Assembly (NCBI GenBank): GCA_030760725.1
Contig: JASWHV010000009.1
Location: 109,317,854 to 109,381,853 of the forward strand
Source of the DNA: Neostapfia colusana
Taxonomy: Eukaryota; Streptophyta; Magnoliopsida; Poales; Poaceae
Direction: 5' to 3'
Length of the DNA: 64,000 nt
Below are positions 63,400 through 64,000 of this stretch, piece by piece. Each line of letters begins with the position of its first letter. The first letter of the stretch is position 1. The notes beneath the pieces are model-generated. The model ran no database searches. It was not told the origin of the DNA and saw only the letters and a program-made list of their open reading frames with translations. A program made the position numbers and the translations under genes.

Positions 63400-64000
63400 C
63401 CTAGAAGCTATAAAAGCGGCCACGTCCCCTACTTCAGCCCTCGCAGCGTTCTCCTGCTCCGTGACCCGAGCTCGGGGATCGCCTCGGCCACCACCAGCGC
63501 AAGGGCCGCTGTCATCAAGGATGCTTCTGAAGCCCCCTCTGCCACTTCAGCAGTTTCCTTGGAGACTCCACCGCCTGGAGTCCTCCTCGGCACTTCAGCA
63601 GTTTTCTTGGAGACTCCTCTGACCCGAGCACGGGGATCACCTCGGCCACCACCAGCGCAAGGGTCGCTGTAATCAAGGATGCTTCTGAAGCCCCCTCCAC
63701 CGCTTCAGCAGTTTCCTTGGAGACTCCGCCGCCTCGAGTCCACCTTGGCGCTTCAGCAATTTCCTTGGAGACTCCTTCGCCTGAAGCCTCCTCGGCGTGT
63801 CAGCAGTTTCTTTGGAGACTCCACCGCTTGAAGCCTTCCTCGATGTATCAACAGTTTCCTCGGAGACTCCATCGCCTGAGGAGGGAGGACGCAACGCCTG
63901 GGAACCTTCAGCCTGTCGTCGCTCAAGAAGAGTCCCGTCGGGATGATAAACCCGAGGCCTCTTGGAGGCGCCACCTCCAGAGGCAGGGCATGCAGGCTCC
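63400..64000 (-). pseudogene. antisense ORF of Gypsy G, start only in window
   Basis: Minus strand, from the window edge: PACPASGGGASKRPRVYHPD-like sequence with SSGDGVSEETVDT, the counterpart of residues 40-90 of the F antisense ORF. The coiled-coil part is replaced by a 48-bp tandem repeat and a short tail; a possible polyadenylation signal (inverse of 63304-63312) follows. Its first codons are beyond the window. Confidence 0.65.
63520..63880. repeat. 48-bp tandem repeat in the G antisense ORF
   Basis: Six imperfect copies of CTTCAGCAGTTTCCTTGGAG + ACTCC + variable 23 bases (near 63547, 63595, 63700, 63750, 63797, 63845). Two of them lie in a longer duplicated block (63465-63600 and 63610-63750). 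In the antisense frame each encodes about 16 residues (GVSKETA...). Confidence 0.8.

Larger units (their letters stand above)
49607..64000 (+). mobile_element. Gypsy G, Tat-lineage-like, RT-deleted, continues past the window
   Basis: Plus-strand gypsy element with 5' LTR (49607-50819), primer-binding block, gag, protease, RNase H, extra RNase H, integrase, post-pol spacer, CACGTGG array and the antisense ORF; the 3' LTR is beyond 64000. Element H (50926-57825) interrupts its gag after 16 codons. The reverse transcriptase domain is missing between 59815 and 60065. The flank before the LTR is gtttt; the partner cannot be seen. Confidence 0.88.

Overview
This window is nuclear DNA of a grass, most likely panicoid; that is an inference from the retrotransposon families, the GC-rich first exon of the AAA-ATPase and the EMB175-like PPR fragment. 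It is dominated by nested transposable elements around a few host genes. Host content is: the intact-looking 3' half of a plant tRNA ligase gene (20978-23152, seven exons, + strand), a complete two-exon AAA-ATPase gene of the ASD/BCS1-like family (31274-32887, + strand), and a decayed importin-5/PPR chimera on the - strand (43118-46400).

Left part (1-20903): an RTE-type LINE (101-3525, - strand, 14-bp target duplication) sits in an LTR remnant. It is followed by a four-element Copia nest. Copia A (3552-20903) was split in its protease codons by Copia B (5786-17697, 5-bp duplication ggata). B was then hit by Copia C (7476-12432, duplication cttgc) and Copia D (14669-16797, duplication cccac/cctac). 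A, C and D are relatives with very short LTRs (168, 136, 105 bp). C has a nearly open pol but no gag, and D keeps only the RT-RNase H part. LTR divergence counted by eye (A about 6%, B about 7%, D about 3%, C about 1.5%) agrees with the nesting order. The nest lies directly upstream of the first visible tRNA ligase exon, so it probably occupies an intron.

Middle (23.2-34.3 kb): after the tRNA ligase comes intergenic DNA, then a 5.46-kb CACTA element (24759-30215, duplication TGT). It keeps only a broken transposase start and contains a gypsy LTR remnant, itself split by another LTR. The AAA-ATPase gene and a hAT-like MITE follow.

Right part (34.3-64 kb): three related Ty3/gypsy elements F, G and H resemble the Tat lineage. 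This rests on an extra RNase H domain before integrase, a long post-pol spacer and an ORF antisense to gag-pol near the 3' LTR. F (34303-41607, - strand, duplication acgtc) has gag and a 592-codon antisense ORF but no pol. G (from 49607, + strand, runs off the window) has gag, protease, both RNase H domains and integrase, but its RT is deleted. H (50926-57825, - strand, duplication ccgac) is inserted head-on into the gag start of G and carries a 116-bp tandem array. Between F and G lies a 5.1-kb TG...CA-bounded element (41691-46824) carrying the importin/PPR chimera. That chimera is in turn interrupted by an 841-bp hAT MITE with a perfect 8-bp duplication. A second CACTA fragment follows (48116-49571).

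Only the tRNA ligase and the AAA-ATPase look like functional host genes. No rRNA, tRNA or CRISPR features were seen.
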